Shown: positions 1 to 7,944 of the stretch, piece after piece
How positions within the stretch are numbered: the first letter of the stretch is position 1
Layout of the letters: each line of letters starts with the position of its first letter
Origin: JBBSVE01 sp038233815
GTDB taxonomy: Bacteria; Pseudomonadota; Alphaproteobacteria; Rhodobacterales; Rhodobacteraceae
DNA length: 46,067 nucleotides
Assembly: GCA_038233815.1 (NCBI GenBank)
Contig: JBBSVE010000003.1
Span: forward strand, 1-46,067
Reading direction: 5' to 3'
Notes under the pieces: model-generated
Told to the model about the DNA's origin: nothing
The model's database searches: none
The model's input: the letters and a program-made list of their open reading frames with translations, nothing else
Made by a program: the position numbers and the translations under genes

Positions 1-2
1 CG

Positions 3-797
3 GGCCTGCGCCGCGCGGGGGTGGAGGGGCATGTGCCGGGCGGCCAGCCCGGGCTCGCCGTGGCGCTGGGCGGGCTCGGCGTCAGCCTCGAGGATCTGGT
101 GCAGCTCTACGCCGCCATCGCGCGCGGCGGCGTGTCCTTGCCCCTGCGCCACGAGATGGGGGAGGTGGCGGAACCCGGAGCGCGCGTCCTGTCGGCGGTA
201 TCGGCGTGGGAGGTGGGCGATATCCTCGCCGGTTTGCCGCCGCCCGCGGGCGCGCCTGCGAACCGGCTCGCCTACAAGACGGGGACGAGCTACGGCAACC
301 GCGATGCCTGGGCCATCGGGTTCGACGGCGAGGATGTGGTGGGGGTCTGGCTGGGTCGCGCCGACGGGACGCCGGTGCCGGGGGCGTTCGGCGCGGACCT
401 CGCGGCGCCGGTGCTGTTCCAAGCCTTCGCACGCGTCCGGCGCGGGCTGGTGCCGCTGGGATCGCCGCCGCCCGCGACGCTGCTGATGTCGAATGCGGAG
501 TTGCCGCAGCCGTTGCGCAGCTTCCGGTCCCGCACCGCTGCGTTTGACGAAAGTGCAGGCGGTCCCACTGTTACCTTCCCGCCCGACGGTGCCGAGGTGG
601 AGGCGATGGCGGACGGCGTGTTGCTGCGCGTCGCGGGCGGTGTCGGGCCGTTCACATGGCTCGCGGACGGGCGGCCCGTGTCGAGTGGTCTGAGGATGCG
701 CGACACGGTGGTGCGGTTGCCGGGTCCGGGGTTCGTCACCCTGTCGGTGATCGACGCGGCGGGGCGGTCGGCGCGCTCCTCGATCCGGGTGCGGTGA
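3..797 (+). CDS. pbpC: Penicillin-binding protein 1C, C-terminal part (partial)
   Basis: The reading frame is open from the left edge of the window, so only the last 264 or so residues of the protein are present. They contain the end of the transpeptidase domain with the KTG motif (KTGTS, near nt 277-291) followed by the usual W-x-x-G-F-D stretch. A roughly 90-residue C-terminal domain of the BiPBP_C type (Ig-like) follows, starting near VTFPPDGAEVE. PBP1C is a periplasmic, membrane-anchored peptidoglycan glycosyltransferase/transpeptidase; its glycosyltransferase half would lie to the left. The DD-transpeptidase serine is also outside the window. The family call is firm, and PBP1C rather than PBP1A rests on the C-terminal domain and its length. 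Confidence 0.85.
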   Translation, partial: GLRRAGVEGHVPGGQPGLAVALGGLGVSLEDLVQLYAAIARGGVSLPLRHEMGEVAEPGARVLSAVSAWEVGDILAGLPPPAGAPANRLAYKTGTSYGNRDAWAIGFDGEDVVGVWLGRADGTPVPGAFGADLAAPVLFQAFARVRRGLVPLGSPPPATLLMSNAELPQPLRSFRSRTAAFDESAGGPTVTFPPDGAEVEAMADGVLLRVAGGVGPFTWLADGRPVSSGLRMRDTVVRLPGPGFVTLSVIDAAGRSARSSIRVR

Positions 798-927
798 GGC
801 TCTGGTCGCAGTGCATTAACGGACACGTCGATTTGAGGGGTTTCCGGGGCGGAATCGTGCTATGCACGGAGGGACTACCTGTCCGGTGGTCGCGTCGCCT
901 TTGTCCGAGTAAGTTTGGGTTCGTCTC

Positions 928-2280
928 ATGTCGCAGATCGATAAACTGGATGGCGAACCGCGCCGGCATCCGCATCTGGCGACGAACTTCGAGGAGCGCT
1001 TGCAACAGGCCCGCATTCAGCGCGCCGAAGTGATGGCGAAACGCGCCGCCGATGCAGATCAGGATGCCGAGGACCGGGTGGTGAAGCGACTGCCACCCGT
1101 TTCCGTCGCAGCTCCGCCTAGGGTGGTGGCCGCCAGACCGCCGGAGCCTCCCTTCAAGCTCGTCGTGCCCAAGGACGCTCCCGCCCCGAAACCGGTCTTG
1201 CCGTCGGAAATGCTGCGCCAGAGGATGACGGCGCCTCGCCCCGATACGCCGCGGATATCGGCGCCCGTGGCACCGGCTCCGCAGGTTCGCCCGCGTCGGC
1301 GCGGGTGGGTTGTGCCGGCCCTGATCGCGATGATCCTCGCAGCGGGTCTGGTGGCGGGCTATTTCCTTCTGGATACGCCGACGACCCGTCAGGATGTGCA
1401 GTCCGCTGCGAGCCGCACGGAGGAACCGTCCATGCCCGGCGCTCCGCCGGTTGGGGCGGGCTGGACACCCGCATCGTTGGTGGCGGCGTCGGGTGCCCCC
1501 GGCGCGGGCGTTTCTGCTCCGGCGCGCGACAGGACCGTGATGCGGAGCCTTCCGGCCGATGCAGGCGCTCCTCCGCGTCAGTCGGACGTGCCGCGGCCGG
1601 TGGCAGGCACGCCTGTGCCCGCCGTCCGGGCCGACGCGCCGCGCGCGCTCGCTACGGCAGACGGCCGCACATTGGCCGCGACCGGCCGGGTTGCCCGGGA
1701 CACCGCCCCGGACCGGAGCGGGCTTTCCCGTCTTCCACGTGCGGACGCGTCCGAGACGGAACCGGTCATGCCCCACCCTTTGACCCAAGGCATCGCCGTC
1801 CTCTCCACCGCTCCGGCCGCCGAACGGGCGTCGCAGGCGCGCTCGATCTCACTGGCTTCACTGCGTTCAATCGACAGCATCGCCGCCACTGTTCGGGTGA
1901 GCAGGCCGGACCGTGCGGCAATCCCCGGCACCGGCGCGTCGCCTGCCTTCGTCTGCCCGGGCTGTGACGATCCCGCGACGCCGGGATTTTCGCAATCTGT
2001 GACGCTGATGATGCCACGCGGTGAAACTTCCGGGGCCGCATCCGCGTTGATAAGGGTTCTGGGTCTGGCCGGGTTCGGTGACGTCAGCAGCCGGGCGTCG
2101 GATCTGGACGTGACCGAGGCGCAGGTGCGGTATTTCAACGCCGCCGACGCGACCGCCGCACGACGGCTGGCGGAGGTGGCGCAGGCCCGGCTGATCGACC
2201 TCACATGGGTCGATCCTGCTCTCGCATCTGGCCGAATCGAGCTTTGGCCGGGTGACGGTCCCCTCGCCGGGAACGGATGA
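928..2280 (+). CDS. Single-pass membrane protein with LytR_C-like C-terminal domain, function unknown
   Basis: This 450-residue protein has a charged cytoplasmic N-terminus, one membrane segment at about residues 126-148 (GWVVPALIAMILAAG...), and a long low-complexity Ala/Pro/Arg-rich stretch. A globular C-terminal domain covers about residues 355-450. That domain has the pattern of a hydrophobic strand, a helix, then VRYFNAADATAARRLAE and a final ELWPGD strand, which recalls LytR_C/SPOR-like folds. A CPGC motif lies just before it. The topology is N-in/C-out, so the C-terminal domain is periplasmic. It is followed by an OmpA-family gene and a Sel1 gene whose protein ends in a similar domain. 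There is no strong Shine-Dalgarno, but the start is the first ATG of the conserved-looking region. The function is not known; an envelope role is inferred from neighbours. Confidence 0.75.
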   Translation: MSQIDKLDGEPRRHPHLATNFEERLQQARIQRAEVMAKRAADADQDAEDRVVKRLPPVSVAAPPRVVAARPPEPPFKLVVPKDAPAPKPVLPSEMLRQRMTAPRPDTPRISAPVAPAPQVRPRRRGWVVPALIAMILAAGLVAGYFLLDTPTTRQDVQSAASRTEEPSMPGAPPVGAGWTPASLVAASGAPGAGVSAPARDRTVMRSLPADAGAPPRQSDVPRPVAGTPVPAVRADAPRALATADGRTLAATGRVARDTAPDRSGLSRLPRADASETEPVMPHPLTQGIAVLSTAPAAERASQARSISLASLRSIDSIAATVRVSRPDRAAIPGTGASPAFVCPGCDDPATPGFSQSVTLMMPRGETSGAASALIRVLGLAGFGDVSSRASDLDVTEAQVRYFNAADATAARRLAEVAQARLIDLTWVDPALASGRIELWPGDGPLAGNG

Positions 2281-2336
2281 CCTGCGGGGATCAAAGGCGT
2301 ATCGGACCACCGGGTCCGGGCGCGCAAATCCACGTG

Positions 2337-2342
2337 AAGGAG
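2337..2342 (+). promoter_or_regulatory. Ribosome binding site fixing the OmpA start
   Basis: AAGGAG lies 6 bases before the ATG at 2349. The frame is open further upstream to 2277, but only this ATG has a good Shine-Dalgarno and is followed by a signal peptide. Confidence 0.7.
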
Positions 2343-2348
2343 CACAGC

Positions 2349-2810
2349 ATGACCAGACATCGCACCATTTCAGCTCTGACGATCGCCCTGATGCTCACGG
2401 GCCTCCAGCCCGCGCTGGCGCAGGAGGTCGGAACCGCGACCGCGCCGGAGGTCAAGGCTGCCGACGCGGTACCGGCCCCGGACAAGTTCCTCAAAGTCTA
2501 TTTCCCGACCGGCAGCTCCCGGATCGACGGCGCGCAGAGTGCGACGCTCGATCAGGCGGCACGCACCTTCCGGGACGGCGATCCGTTCGTGATGATCGTG
2601 TAGGGTGGCGCCGACACGGTCGGCAACCCGCAGGCCAACCTCGACCTCTCGCTCCGCCGTGCGAAGGCGGTGGCGGAGGGATTGGCCGCGCGCGGTATCC
2701 CGGTCGACCGGCTCCAGGGTCTGGGGCGCGGCAACAGCGAGCTTCAGGTCGCGACCGGAGAGGACGTGTCCGAACGCGCCAACCGGTCGGTCGAGATCTC
2801 GTGGAGGTAA
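2349..2810 (+). pseudogene. OmpA-family protein, interrupted by an in-frame amber codon
   Basis: Reading through one TAG at 2601-2603 gives a 153-codon OmpA-family protein. It has a signal peptide (about residues 1-24, ending LQPALA), a short linker, and a full OmpA_C peptidoglycan-binding domain. The domain starts KFLKVYFPTGSSRID, continues after the stop in the same frame with GGADTVGNPQANLDLSLRRAKAV, and ends in NRSVEISWR. The stop sits at residue 85, inside the strand-turn that normally reads I-V-x-G-x-x-D. Both sides are in one frame with no other damage, so a single substitution explains it (for example TCG to TAG, an inference). It could be a true nonsense mutation or an assembly error. 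Without readthrough the product lacks most of the peptidoglycan-binding domain. Confidence 0.75.
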
Positions 2811-2813
2811 GGC

Positions 2814-3884
2814 ATGAGGGGGGCGCTGGCGGCGGTCTGGCTGGCGCTGGGCCTTTGCGCCGCCGGTTCAGCGGGGGCTGAGGAAAGCGCCGCGCGTCGC
2901 GCCTTTGCCGCCCAGGACTACGCCGCGGCGGAGGCGATCTGGAAGCAGGACGCCGCCGCGGGGTCGGCGCAAGCGATGCTCGGCCTCGGGACGCTGGCGG
3001 ATTACGGCCTCGACGGTCCGCGCGATCCGAAGACGGCGTTCAGCTGGTATCTAAAGGCCGCGCGCATCGGGCTGGCGGAGGCGCAGCTCAACGTGGGCGT
3101 GATGCTCGACGGCGGGGTGGGGACCGCGCGCGATCCGGACGGCGCGCTGGTGTGGTATTCTCGCGCGGCCCTGCGCGGCAATCTGCGCGCGCAATACAAT
3201 CTGGGCCTGATGTTCGAGTCCGGGTCGGGCACCGCGCGCGATGACGCACTGGCCGGCTACTGGTTCGCGCAGGCGGCACCGTCCCTGCCAGCAGCGGCGG
3301 CCAAGCTTGCCAGCGTGCGCCGGACGCCGGAGGGACGGGCCGCACCCGTGCCCGCCTTCGCGGAACTGGGGACGGACGGGGTGGAACTCGTCTGGCGCAC
3401 GACGAAGGACGGGGCGGGGCCGCCCTTCGCCGTGCAGGTCATCCGATCCTCCCCGGACGGAGAACCGACGCTCTGGACCGCGCGAACGGACGGATCGGCG
3501 ATCTTGGACGCGCTGCCGGGCACGGATGTCCCGCTCTTCTGGCGGGTGAGCGCGGTGAGGGACGGGGGCTATGTCGCGTCGGACTGGCAAGGTCTGCCCG
3601 CCGGCACCACACCACCGAAGGGGATGGTGCGTCTTGGCGTCGCGAATGCAGAACTGGCCGCGACGCTGCGCGAAACCGGTTTCTGGCTCCTGCGCGGTGA
3701 CGGCTCCACTGACACCGGGAATACGGCCAGCCGCGTACGCTACGGATTCGCCGATGACGCCCCGCTCGCGCGGATCGTCGCGGCCATCGTGCCCGGTCGG
3801 TCGGCCAGAGACGTCGTCCTTGATCCCGACGCCGGCATCGCGCCGGGAGAGGTCCGGGTCGACCCGCTTGGCACCACACCCTGA
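2814..3884 (+). CDS. Sel1-repeat (TPR-like) secreted protein with C-terminal LytR_C-like domain
   Basis: This 356-residue protein starts with a signal peptide (residues 1-22, ending AAGSAGA). Sel1-like repeats follow between about residues 36 and 160, with the typical A-x-x-x-L-G-x-x-x-x-x-G-x-G-x-x-x-D spacing (for example AEAQLNVGVMLDGGVGTARD and RAQYNLGLMFESGSGTARD). The C-terminal 190 residues contain a possible fibronectin/Ig-like stretch. The last part (VANAELAATLRETGFWLL..., then VRYGFADDAPLARIV) resembles the end of the protein at 928-2280. Sel1 repeats mediate protein-protein contacts. The gene starts 3 bases after the OmpA stop, so it is probably cotranscribed with it. The function is unknown and an envelope scaffold is a guess. 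Confidence 0.75.
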   Translation: MRGALAAVWLALGLCAAGSAGAEESAARRAFAAQDYAAAEAIWKQDAAAGSAQAMLGLGTLADYGLDGPRDPKTAFSWYLKAARIGLAEAQLNVGVMLDGGVGTARDPDGALVWYSRAALRGNLRAQYNLGLMFESGSGTARDDALAGYWFAQAAPSLPAAAAKLASVRRTPEGRAAPVPAFAELGTDGVELVWRTTKDGAGPPFAVQVIRSSPDGEPTLWTARTDGSAILDALPGTDVPLFWRVSAVRDGGYVASDWQGLPAGTTPPKGMVRLGVANAELAATLRETGFWLLRGDGSTDTGNTASRVRYGFADDAPLARIVAAIVPGRSARDVVLDPDAGIAPGEVRVDPLGTTP

Positions 3885-3945
3885 AGGACGCTTGCGCAGC
3901 CTGCGCGTTCGCGGCCTTATCCGTGCCATGCGCGGGGGAGGGTCG

Positions 3946-5298
3946 ATGACGCCAGCGAGGAAACGGATCTGGGGCTGGTGGTTCTTTGACTGGGCCAGCC
4001 AACCTTACAACACGCTGCTCGTCACCTTCATCTTCGGGCCGTATCTCAAGGAGATCCTCGGCAGCGGACCCCGTGCGCAGGCGGTCTGGGGTTACGGCAT
4101 CGGGGCGGCGGGCGTGGTGATCGCCGTCGGGGCGCCGCTATTGGGGGCGGTGGCGGACCGGGCGGGGCGCACCGTGGGGTTCGTATGGCTCTTTTCCGCG
4201 ATGTATGTTGCGGGGGCGTGGTATCTCTGGACCGCGGCGCCGGGGGATTTCAACCTCACACGCTTGATGATCGCGTTCGGCATCGGGCTGATCGGGATGG
4301 AGTTCGCGACGATCTTCACCAACGCGATGCTGCCTGGTCTGGGGACCGGGGCGGAGATCGGGCGCATCTCCGGCTCCGGCTGGGCGTTCGGCTATGTGGG
4401 CGGGCTGATCGCGCTGGTGCTGATGCTTGGCGTTTTCCAGATCGACGGGACGACCGGGCGCACGCTTCTGGGCCTGCCGCCGCTGTTCGGGCTGGACCCG
4501 GCGCTGCGAGAGGGCACGCGGATCGTGGGGCCGCTCACGGCGGTCTGGTATGCGGTCTTCATGGTGCCGTTCTTCCTCTGGGTGCGGGCGCCGCGGACCG
4601 GGGCCGCCCAGAGCCTGCGGTCGGCCTTCGCCTCCGCCTGGCCCGACCTCCGCGCGAGCCTTGCCTCGCTGCCCGGACAGCGGAGCCTCGCGGCCTACCT
4701 CGCCTCCTCCATGCTCTACCGCGATGCGCTGAACGGGTTCTACGTCTTCGGCGGCATCTATGCGGCGGGGGTGCTGGGCTGGGGCGTGACCGACACCGGG
4801 ACGTTCGGCATCGTGGCGATCATTGCGGGGGCGCTTTTCGCGTGGCTCGGCGGCCGGTCGGACGCGCGGTTCGGGCCGAAGCCGGTGATCGCGGTGACGG
4901 TGGCGGTGCTGACGCTGACGGCCATTGCGGTGCTGTTCATCACGCGCGAGGCGGTGTTCGGGCGGGCCGTTGCGCCGGGAAGCCGATTGCCGGACTTCGC
5001 GTTCTACCTCGTCGGCATCGTGATCGGGGGTGCGGGCGGCGCGCTTCAGTCCGCCAGCCGGACGATGGTGGTGCGCCTCGCGCGGCCCGAGGCGATGACG
5101 CAGGCCTTCGGGATCTACGCGCTGACCGGCAAGGCCACGTCGTTTCTGGCGCCCTTGTCCATCGCCGTGGTGACTGGCCTCACGGGAAGTCAGCGACTGG
5201 GCATCATGCCGTTGGTTGTGCTGTTCCTATCGGGGCTGGTTCTGCTAGTCTGGGTCAGGCCTCCGGTTGAAGGGGCCGGTCAGCGGGCGGGACCATGA
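3946..5298 (+). CDS. MFS transporter, UMF1/Atg22-like family
   Basis: This 450-residue polytopic membrane protein has about 12 hydrophobic segments. It begins MTPARKRIWGWWFFDWASQPYNTLL, and the W-x-x-x-D-W-A-S-x-x-Y/F motif is characteristic of the UMF1/Atg22-like branch of the major facilitator superfamily. The bacterial members have no agreed substrate; amino-acid or peptide efflux is proposed for eukaryotic Atg22. The ATG at 3946 was chosen because it has a purine-rich GGGGGAGGG just upstream and begins the conserved motif. The frame is open far upstream, but that part is the shadow of the Sel1 gene. The stop overlaps the mepA start by 4 bases (ATGA), which suggests translational coupling. 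Confidence 0.85.
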   Translation: MTPARKRIWGWWFFDWASQPYNTLLVTFIFGPYLKEILGSGPRAQAVWGYGIGAAGVVIAVGAPLLGAVADRAGRTVGFVWLFSAMYVAGAWYLWTAAPGDFNLTRLMIAFGIGLIGMEFATIFTNAMLPGLGTGAEIGRISGSGWAFGYVGGLIALVLMLGVFQIDGTTGRTLLGLPPLFGLDPALREGTRIVGPLTAVWYAVFMVPFFLWVRAPRTGAAQSLRSAFASAWPDLRASLASLPGQRSLAAYLASSMLYRDALNGFYVFGGIYAAGVLGWGVTDTGTFGIVAIIAGALFAWLGGRSDARFGPKPVIAVTVAVLTLTAIAVLFITREAVFGRAVAPGSRLPDFAFYLVGIVIGGAGGALQSASRTMVVRLARPEAMTQAFGIYALTGKATSFLAPLSIAVVTGLTGSQRLGIMPLVVLFLSGLVLLVWVRPPVEGAGQRAGP

Positions 5299-6191
5299 GA
5301 CGACTTTTCTGGAGCATCGCGGCGGCCGCCGCCCTCTGCGCGGGCGGCGTCACGGCCGGGCCGCTGGCGAACAAGCTCTTTGCGGCCAAGCGCGCGCCGT
5401 CGCATGAGGCGGCGATGCCGGTCGGAACCTACGCGCGAGGCTGCTCCGCCGGGGCGGTGGAACTGCCGGAATCGGGGCCGACATGGCAGGCGATGCGACT
5501 CTCGCGCGACCGCCACTACGGCCAGCCCGAACTGGTGCAGTTCCTGATGGACCTGAGCCGGACCGCCACCCGGATCGGCTGGCGCGGGCTCTATATCGGC
5601 GACATGAGCCAGCCGCGGGGCGGCCCGATGTCGAGCGGTCACGCAAGCCATCAGATCGGGCTCGACGCCGACATCTGGATGCTGCCGCCGCAGAGCCTGA
5701 CCCTGAGCGCCGGGGAGCGTGAGCGCATCAGCTCGATCCCCGTGCGGTCCGCTGATCAGCGGTCGGTCACGCGCAACTGGACGCCGCGCCATGCGGCGCT
5801 GCTGAAGGCCGCGGCGTCGGACCCGCGGGTGGACCGGCTGTTCGTCGCGGCGGCGGTGAAGATCGCGATGTGCAAGACCGCGAAACGCTCGGACCGGGCG
5901 TGGCTGCAGAAGATCCGGCCGTTCTACGGCCATGACACCCATTTTCACGTCCGGCTGAAATGCCCCAGAGGAGCTATCGCGTGCCAGACCCAGAAACCCT
6001 CGGTTGTGGACCTATCCAAGGGTGGCGACGGATGCGATTCGACCCTGAACTGGTGGGTGACGGACTACCTGAACCCGCCGAAGCGGACCGGCAAGGCGCC
6101 GAAGAAATCCGGCCCCGCCCCGCGCGGACCCCGGCAATTCACCATGGCGGACCTTCCCAGACGATGCACCGACGTCCTGTCCGCACCCTGA
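5295..6191 (+). CDS. mepA: Penicillin-insensitive murein endopeptidase
   Basis: MepA is a periplasmic LAS-type zinc metallopeptidase that cleaves the D-Ala-meso-DAP cross-link of peptidoglycan. This 298-residue protein has a signal peptide (residues 1-21, ending GGVTAG). It has the zinc-binding and catalytic motifs of the family: SGHASHQIGLDADIWM (first His and Asp ligands) and HDTHFHVRLKCP near the C-terminus (last His pair). Several Cys residues (CSAG, CKTAKRS, CPRGAIAC, CDSTLNWW) match the disulfides expected in MepA. The gene overlaps the upstream MFS gene by 4 bases and the downstream esterase-like gene by 28 bases. Confidence 0.95.
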   Translation: MRRLFWSIAAAAALCAGGVTAGPLANKLFAAKRAPSHEAAMPVGTYARGCSAGAVELPESGPTWQAMRLSRDRHYGQPELVQFLMDLSRTATRIGWRGLYIGDMSQPRGGPMSSGHASHQIGLDADIWMLPPQSLTLSAGERERISSIPVRSADQRSVTRNWTPRHAALLKAAASDPRVDRLFVAAAVKIAMCKTAKRSDRAWLQKIRPFYGHDTHFHVRLKCPRGAIACQTQKPSVVDLSKGGDGCDSTLNWWVTDYLNPPKRTGKAPKKSGPAPRGPRQFTMADLPRRCTDVLSAP

Positions 6192-7048
6192 TAGTGGGCC
6201 TGCTGGCGGCGCTCTGGCTCGGTCCCGGACCCGCGCGGGCCGATCCGGCGACGTATATCAGCACCTATGTCTGGACCTCGGAAGACAAGACGTTCGCAGG
6301 CTGGTCCGGGCTGGAGGTTGCGGCGAACGGGCGCGATTTCACCGCCCTCTCCGACCATGGCATCTGGATGGACGGGGAGATCGAGCGCGGCCCCGACGGG
6401 ATCATCACCGGCGTCGAAGCCGGGAAGATCCACCGCATCCGTACGGCCTCGGGCACCATCGGGGCCGACAGCGAGGGTCTGGCGATCGCGCCCGACGGCA
6501 CGACCTACGTGAGCTTCGAGATCGACGCCCGGATCGAGCGCCTGGACAGAACCGGCGGGCAGGATATGCTGATGACGCGCAACGCCGCCTTTGCGTTCAT
6601 GCAGGGCAACGCCGCGCTGGAGGCGCTGGCGGTGGACGCGGACGGCGCGCTCTACACGCTGCCCGAACGCTCCGGTAACGTGAGCGTCGCGTTCCCCGTC
6701 TACCGTTTGCGCAATGGCACATGGGACCAGCCCTTCGCTATCGCGCGGCGGGGAAAATATCTGGCGACCGGGGCCGATTTCGGGCCGGACGGGCGGCTCT
6801 ATCTGCTGGAGCGGCGGTTCCACGGCATCCTCGGCTTTTCCAGCCGCGTCCGCAGCTTCGCTGTGACCGAAACAGGGACCGGCGACGAGCGGATCGAGTT
6901 CGAGAGCGCCACCGGGCAGCATGACAACCTGGAGGGCATCGCCGTCTGGCGCGACGCGGACGGCGACATCCGGCTGACCATGGTGTCGGACGACAACAAC
7001 TTCTTTCTCCAGCAGACGCAGCTCGTCGAATACCGGATCCCGCGTTGA
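6164..7048 (+). CDS. Secreted esterase-like-activity-of-phytase family protein
   Basis: This 294-residue protein has a signal peptide (MHRRPVRTLIVGLLAALWLG, ending ARA). The rest is a beta-propeller-like domain of the esterase-like activity of phytase family (PF13449), with motifs FAGWSGLEVAANGRDFTALSDHG, DSEGLAIAPDGTTYVSFE, NAALEALAVDADGALY and QHDNLEGIAVWRD. These recurring D-x-E-G/L-E-G-I-A segments are the acidic metal-binding turns of the fold. The in vivo substrate is unknown for most bacterial members. The ATG at 6164 is preferred because it starts the signal peptide, although it overlaps the end of mepA by 28 bases. The open frame upstream to 5960 is a shadow of mepA. Confidence 0.8.
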   Translation: MHRRPVRTLIVGLLAALWLGPGPARADPATYISTYVWTSEDKTFAGWSGLEVAANGRDFTALSDHGIWMDGEIERGPDGIITGVEAGKIHRIRTASGTIGADSEGLAIAPDGTTYVSFEIDARIERLDRTGGQDMLMTRNAAFAFMQGNAALEALAVDADGALYTLPERSGNVSVAFPVYRLRNGTWDQPFAIARRGKYLATGADFGPDGRLYLLERRFHGILGFSSRVRSFAVTETGTGDERIEFESATGQHDNLEGIAVWRDADGDIRLTMVSDDNNFFLQQTQLVEYRIPR

Positions 7049-7098
7049 CAGGGCGATGCACCGGGCCTACCTCGCGGACCTGTGCAAAGGATGGACCG

Positions 7099-7719
7099 AT
7101 GACGCGATCCCTGATCCCCGGCATCGTCGCGATGGCGGCCGTGGTCGTGGCCTCGAACATCCTCGTGCAGGTGCTGTTCGGCCAATGGCTGACGTGGGGG
7201 GCGTTCACCTATCCGTTCGCTTTCCTCGTGACCGACCTCACCAACCGCTTCCACGGTCCGCGCGCCGCGCGCCGCGTCGTGCTGGCGGGATTTGCCGCCG
7301 GATTGTGTTGTTCGCTGGTGGGTACGCAGATCGTGGGCGGGTCCGGCCCGCTGGTGACGCTCAGGATCGCGCTCGGGTCGGCCACGGCGTTCCTCGTGGC
7401 ACAGCTTGTCGATATCGGGATCTTCGACCGGCTTCGGGCAGGATCGTGGTGGCGCGCGCCGCTGGTTTCCACGCTGATCGGCGCGCCGCTGGACACGGCG
7501 CTGTTCTTCTCCATCGCGTTTTCCGGTGCGCTGTCGGGCGTTCTGTCGGGCGATGTCGCCTGGGCGAACGAGGCGTTGCCGCTGCTCGGTCACGGGTCTG
7601 CCGCACCGCTCTGGGTATCGCTGGCCGTCGCGGACTGGAGCGTGAAGATCGCGCTTGCGGCGGTGGCACTGGTGCCGTTCCGCCTCATCGTTGCGCGGCG
7701 GTTTCGGAGGCTCGCGTAA
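7099..7719 (+). CDS. yhhQ: Queuosine precursor transporter (VUT family, YhhQ-like)
   Basis: This 206-residue integral membrane protein has five to six hydrophobic segments and the VUT-family signature YPFAFLVTDLTNRFHGPRAARR near residue 40, followed by a second conserved region around FDRLR and LISTLIGAPLDTALFF-like sequence. YhhQ-type proteins import 7-cyano- or 7-aminomethyl-7-deazaguanine for queuosine modification of tRNA. The ATG at 7099 has AAAGGA upstream and begins the first membrane segment. The gene follows the esterase-like gene by 50 bases on the same strand. The exact precursor is inferred from the family. Confidence 0.85.
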   Translation: MTRSLIPGIVAMAAVVVASNILVQVLFGQWLTWGAFTYPFAFLVTDLTNRFHGPRAARRVVLAGFAAGLCCSLVGTQIVGGSGPLVTLRIALGSATAFLVAQLVDIGIFDRLRAGSWWRAPLVSTLIGAPLDTALFFSIAFSGALSGVLSGDVAWANEALPLLGHGSAAPLWVSLAVADWSVKIALAAVALVPFRLIVARRFRRLA

Positions 7720-7725
7720 AAACTT

Positions 7726-7731
7726 TTGACA
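7726..7731 (+). promoter_or_regulatory. Possible -35 element of the downstream RNA
   Basis: A perfect TTGACA lies 7 bases after the VUT stop and about 44 bases before the extended Shine-Dalgarno. No good -10 element is visible at 16-18 bases spacing, so the promoter is only a suggestion. Confidence 0.35.
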
Positions 7732-7789
7732 AACGCGAAAATCCTGCCACCTTCCTTGTATCGGCAACATTTTGAAAGGAGGTGATCCA

Positions 7790-7846
7790 GTGTCTAGAGT
7801 GATGGTGGAGAGACGTGTCGGGACAGTCGGACGGGGTGTTTGCTAG
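7790..7846 (+). CDS. 18-codon mini-ORF behind a near-perfect Shine-Dalgarno
   Basis: GTG at 7790 opens a frame that reads MSRVMVERRVGTVGRGVC and stops at TAG 7844-7846. The start lies 7 bases after GGAGG (7778-7782), the ideal spacing, and the Shine-Dalgarno is complementary to the 16S 3' end over its whole length. The peptide is basic and has no membrane segment. The stop codon enters a GGGG-CAGT-CCCC hairpin. It is too short to judge by composition. It may be a leader peptide or a real small protein, or the strong ribosome site may have some other purpose. Confidence 0.35.
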   Translation: MSRVMVERRVGTVGRGVC

Positions 7847-7916
7847 GGGCAGTCCCCGGTGAATGCGACGGACGATTGGGCTGATGTCCTAACTGGCCCA
7901 TCTCCTTGAAGCTCGG

Positions 7917-7944
7917 AAAGGGTTGCCCGCAGGGGCAACCCTTT
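7917..7944. terminator. Bidirectional intrinsic terminator between the RNA locus and nagA
   Basis: A perfect 12-bp stem, AAAGGGTTGCCC (7917-7928) with GGGCAACCCTTT (7933-7944), closes a GCAG tetraloop. A run of T (7942-7944) lies on the plus side and a matching run of A (7917-7919) serves the minus side. It lies 7 bases beyond the nagA stop and ends the plus-strand RNA, so it can serve both. Confidence 0.85.

Noticed and set aside
2601..2603. TAG in the OmpA gene as pyrrolysine
   Set aside because: Pyrrolysine is not expected in this bacterial group, and there is no sign of pyl genes in the window.
7775..7790. Fragment of a 16S rRNA gene in reverse orientation
   Set aside because: The match stops after 16 bases and the next bases do not follow the 16S sequence, so it is a complementary motif rather than an rRNA gene remnant.
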